Below are positions 62,295 through 64,000 of a stretch of DNA of 64,000 bases, one piece after another. The position numbers and the translations under genes are program-made. Position 1 is the first letter of the stretch. Every line of letters starts with the position of its first letter. This DNA comes from Crassaminicella profunda. Lineage in GTDB: Bacteria; Bacillota; Clostridia; Peptostreptococcales; Thermotaleaceae. The stretch spans positions 2,721,355 through 2,785,354 of the forward strand of contig NZ_CP082326.1 of NCBI RefSeq assembly GCF_019884785.1, given 5' to 3'. The notes under the pieces are model-generated. The model did no database searches, was not told the origin of the DNA, and saw only the letters and a list, made by a program, of their open reading frames with translations.

Positions 62295-64000
62295 TTATTC
62301 TACACCTATCACAGATCCATTCATAACATATACACCATCTTGTATCTGCACAAATTCCTTCCAGAATTTTAAATCTTTTTCCTTATCTATAATAGGCTTT
62401 CTCAATGCCAATTCTTGTAAATATTTTTCTTGTAATTCAGTGTTTATTTGACTATTCATTTGGTTTAATGCGTAATTGTTAATATCTTTAATAAAATATC
62501 CGAATATTTGATCCGTTAATGCATCATCTACATTATGAAGGCTACAGCCTTCTAATACTAATTGTGCATATACAATCATTGTAAATATTTCACCTATGTT
62601 AAGCATATAATCCATATTTTTCACTAATTTTTCATCTGGAGCAGCTTTAGCCATCATTTCTTTAAATGTTTCTATTTGCTTTAAGAAAATCTTAACATTA
62701 GGGTTTTCTATTCCTTCATAAACTTTTTTATAATCTGGGAATTTAACCTTTCTTAATCCACCTATTCTTTGTTCAAATACATTTGAATCATCCTTTGCAT
62801 CATTGCGTATTGGAACTTTAGGGTAATCTATATTACCAAAAAAGTAATTCTTGATGAATTTCATCACTAAAGCCATATTTACATGGGCTGTTCCCTCAAG
62901 TCTATGTAAATAATCCATAGTACTATAGGCATCAGATATATATGTCTCCGTTTCATATCCCTTAGCACATACAACATCCATAATCAGCCTTATTACATCT
63001 GAACCTTGGGTTGTAACCTTCATTTTTTGAATTGGATTAAATAATAGGTAACGTCTATCATTTTTTGACATTGACCTAAAGTAATCTAAGTTTCTTAAAC
63101 AATAAAGTTTCATTGCATTTGCACGACAGAAAGCTTCAGATAGAAAAGCTTTAATATGGGGAAAATTAGTGACTTTCTTACCATAGATCACACGTCTATT
63201 TGTATGAGTAATTGCTTCCCAAAATGCATGAGCAGCTATACCAGATGCAGAAAATCCTAATTGAAATTTACCAATGTTTACTGTTGATAATCCATCTGCA
63301 AAAGCTTCATCTCCAACCTTCAAAATATCCTTATCTGTAAGAGGATACTCTATCATTTCATATTCCCCAACCCTTGCTTGACCTATTGATGGGGTTTCTA
63401 TATCCTTTACATATTTATAGTTTCTATGTCTGCTATCTACTACCCAATAGGTCCACTCTCCCGTTTCAGCATTTTTACCTAAAGTAGTTACTTTAGGAGC
63501 AATTTGAGCATTTCCTATATAATATTTATTACCATTTGCAACATATTTTCCATCACCTATTGGTTTAATTGTGCATTCATTAGAATAAAGATCTGCTCCA
63601 TGTTCCTTTTCAGACATACCAAAGGCAAATACGTGCCCCTCTTCAAGCTGCTTCGTTAACTCCTTTTTTTGTTCTTCATTATTCCCCATCCAAATAGGTC
63701 CAACACCTAGAACAGAAACCTGTAATGGATATTGATATGCTTCACCATAGAATCCTAAAATTTCACTCATTTCACAAATTCTTGATAAATCAAAACGAGA
63801 ATCATTAGGACCATATCCCTTTGAAGTAAGCAATGTGGCAAAAATTTTATTTTCACCTTGATATTTGATCCAATCATCCTGCCATCTATAATCTCTATCA
63901 TCCTGTCTTATTGATTGTAGTCCCTTTTCCTCGAAAAACTCCATGGTTTTCACCATTATATTATGGGTTTTTTCGTCGGCATGTTTCACATCATATTTAT
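62295..64000 (-). CDS. Acyl-CoA dehydrogenase family protein, 5' end beyond window
   Basis: At least 568 residues of a flavin-dependent acyl-CoA dehydrogenase are visible. Features: VSVLGVGPIWMGNNEEQKKE, the FAD/substrate segment FAFGMSEKEHGADLYSNECT, YVANGNKYYIGNAQIAP, and the flavin-binding C-terminal half (GFSASGIAAHAFWEAITHTN; YSTMDYLHRLEGTAHVN). The frame is open upstream of the first possible GTG (63989) to the window edge (KYDVKHADEK), so the true start probably lies outside. Its long C-terminal extension resembles the FadE5-like branch. The gene ends at a terminator upstream of a PAS kinase/NtrC pair. Confidence 0.88.
   Translation of the reverse strand, partial: KYDVKHADEKTHNIMVKTMEFFEEKGLQSIRQDDRDYRWQDDWIKYQGENKIFATLLTSKGYGPNDSRFDLSRICEMSEILGFYGEAYQYPLQVSVLGVGPIWMGNNEEQKKELTKQLEEGHVFAFGMSEKEHGADLYSNECTIKPIGDGKYVANGNKYYIGNAQIAPKVTTLGKNAETGEWTYWVVDSRHRNYKYVKDIETPSIGQARVGEYEMIEYPLTDKDILKVGDEAFADGLSTVNIGKFQLGFSASGIAAHAFWEAITHTNRRVIYGKKVTNFPHIKAFLSEAFCRANAMKLYCLRNLDYFRSMSKNDRRYLLFNPIQKMKVTTQGSDVIRLIMDVVCAKGYETETYISDAYSTMDYLHRLEGTAHVNMALVMKFIKNYFFGNIDYPKVPIRNDAKDDSNVFEQRIGGLRKVKFPDYKKVYEGIENPNVKIFLKQIETFKEMMAKAAPDEKLVKNMDYMLNIGEIFTMIVYAQLVLEGCSLHNVDDALTDQIFGYFIKDINNYALNQMNSQINTELQEKYLQELALRKPIIDKEKDLKFWKEFVQIQDGVYVMNGSVIGVE

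Noticed and set aside
1-64000. CRISPR arrays, insertion sequences, prophage genes, tRNA or rRNA genes
   Set aside because: No regular spaced repeats, transposase or integrase signatures, or RNA-gene sequences were seen on either strand by reading; a dedicated tRNA or CRISPR scan was not possible here.

Overview
The window is AT-rich and reads as the chromosome of a strictly anaerobic, spore-forming-type Clostridia bacterium (Firmicutes). Evidence: two class III hybrid-cluster proteins, rubredoxin, Crp/Fnr regulators, ANTAR control of glnA, an ilv operon with a T-box, and TPP, cobalamin and SAM-I riboswitches followed by intrinsic terminators. No rRNA, tRNA, CRISPR array, insertion sequence or phage gene was seen. 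Both ends cut genes: ilvB at the left and an acyl-CoA dehydrogenase at the right.

Layout. 1-3.3 kb: T-box controlled ilvN-ilvC-ilvB. 3.5-5 kb: RsiV-like lipoprotein. 5.1-11.1 kb: a nickel/peptide-type ABC transporter operon (two permeases, fused double ATPase, binding lipoprotein) plus trmO, behind a cobalamin riboswitch. 11.2-19.8 kb: two paralogous Crp/Fnr genes bracket an operon of a giant tandem 2-hydroxyacyl-CoA-dehydratase-activase-like protein, two cupins and a SsuABC-type transporter. 19.8-28.3 kb: a redox/nitrosative-stress region with a pflA remnant, hcp, a small zinc-ribbon protein, a permease-less ABC ATPase, a HypB-like GTPase, a cytosolic binding-protein-like protein with a DUF1858 domain, a third Crp/Fnr regulator, an EamA transporter and a flavodoxin-ferredoxin protein. 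28.6-35 kb: GIY-YIG nuclease, GH18 protein, chromate transporter pair, rubredoxin, EamA transporter, NapH-like ferredoxin with a CXXC micro-protein, CPBP protease. 35.4-42.6 kb: engB-lon, second hcp, pepF. 42.6-47.3 kb: rtcB-prfH RNA/ribosome repair pair and a blaI-blaR1-type pair. 47.4-50.5 kb: TPP-riboswitch thiD-cytX-(thiM remnant)-thiE. 50.5-56.3 kb: chemoreceptor, SAM-I riboswitch with NhaC-family transporter, ridA-symporter. 56.3-64 kb: trmB, glnA with an ANTAR antiterminator, an NtrC-type two-component system and the acyl-CoA dehydrogenase.

The most interesting signal is regulatory. A dyad GTANC-N4-GNTAC lies 22-23 nt upstream of a -10 box in front of four transcription units: the cobalamin-riboswitch transporter operon, the activase/cupin/ABC operon, the DUF1858-GTPase-ATPase operon, and hcp. 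This is the class II activator position for Crp/Fnr proteins. All three Crp/Fnr proteins share nearly the same recognition helix. The first two control regions are near copies of one another: Fur-box-like 19-mer, back-to-back promoters sharing ATTATA-N-TATAAT, and operator, at matching spacing. This suggests one iron- and redox-responsive network joining corrinoid/metal uptake, the activase operon and a possible Hcp maturation module. Its protein-level functions are inferred, not shown.
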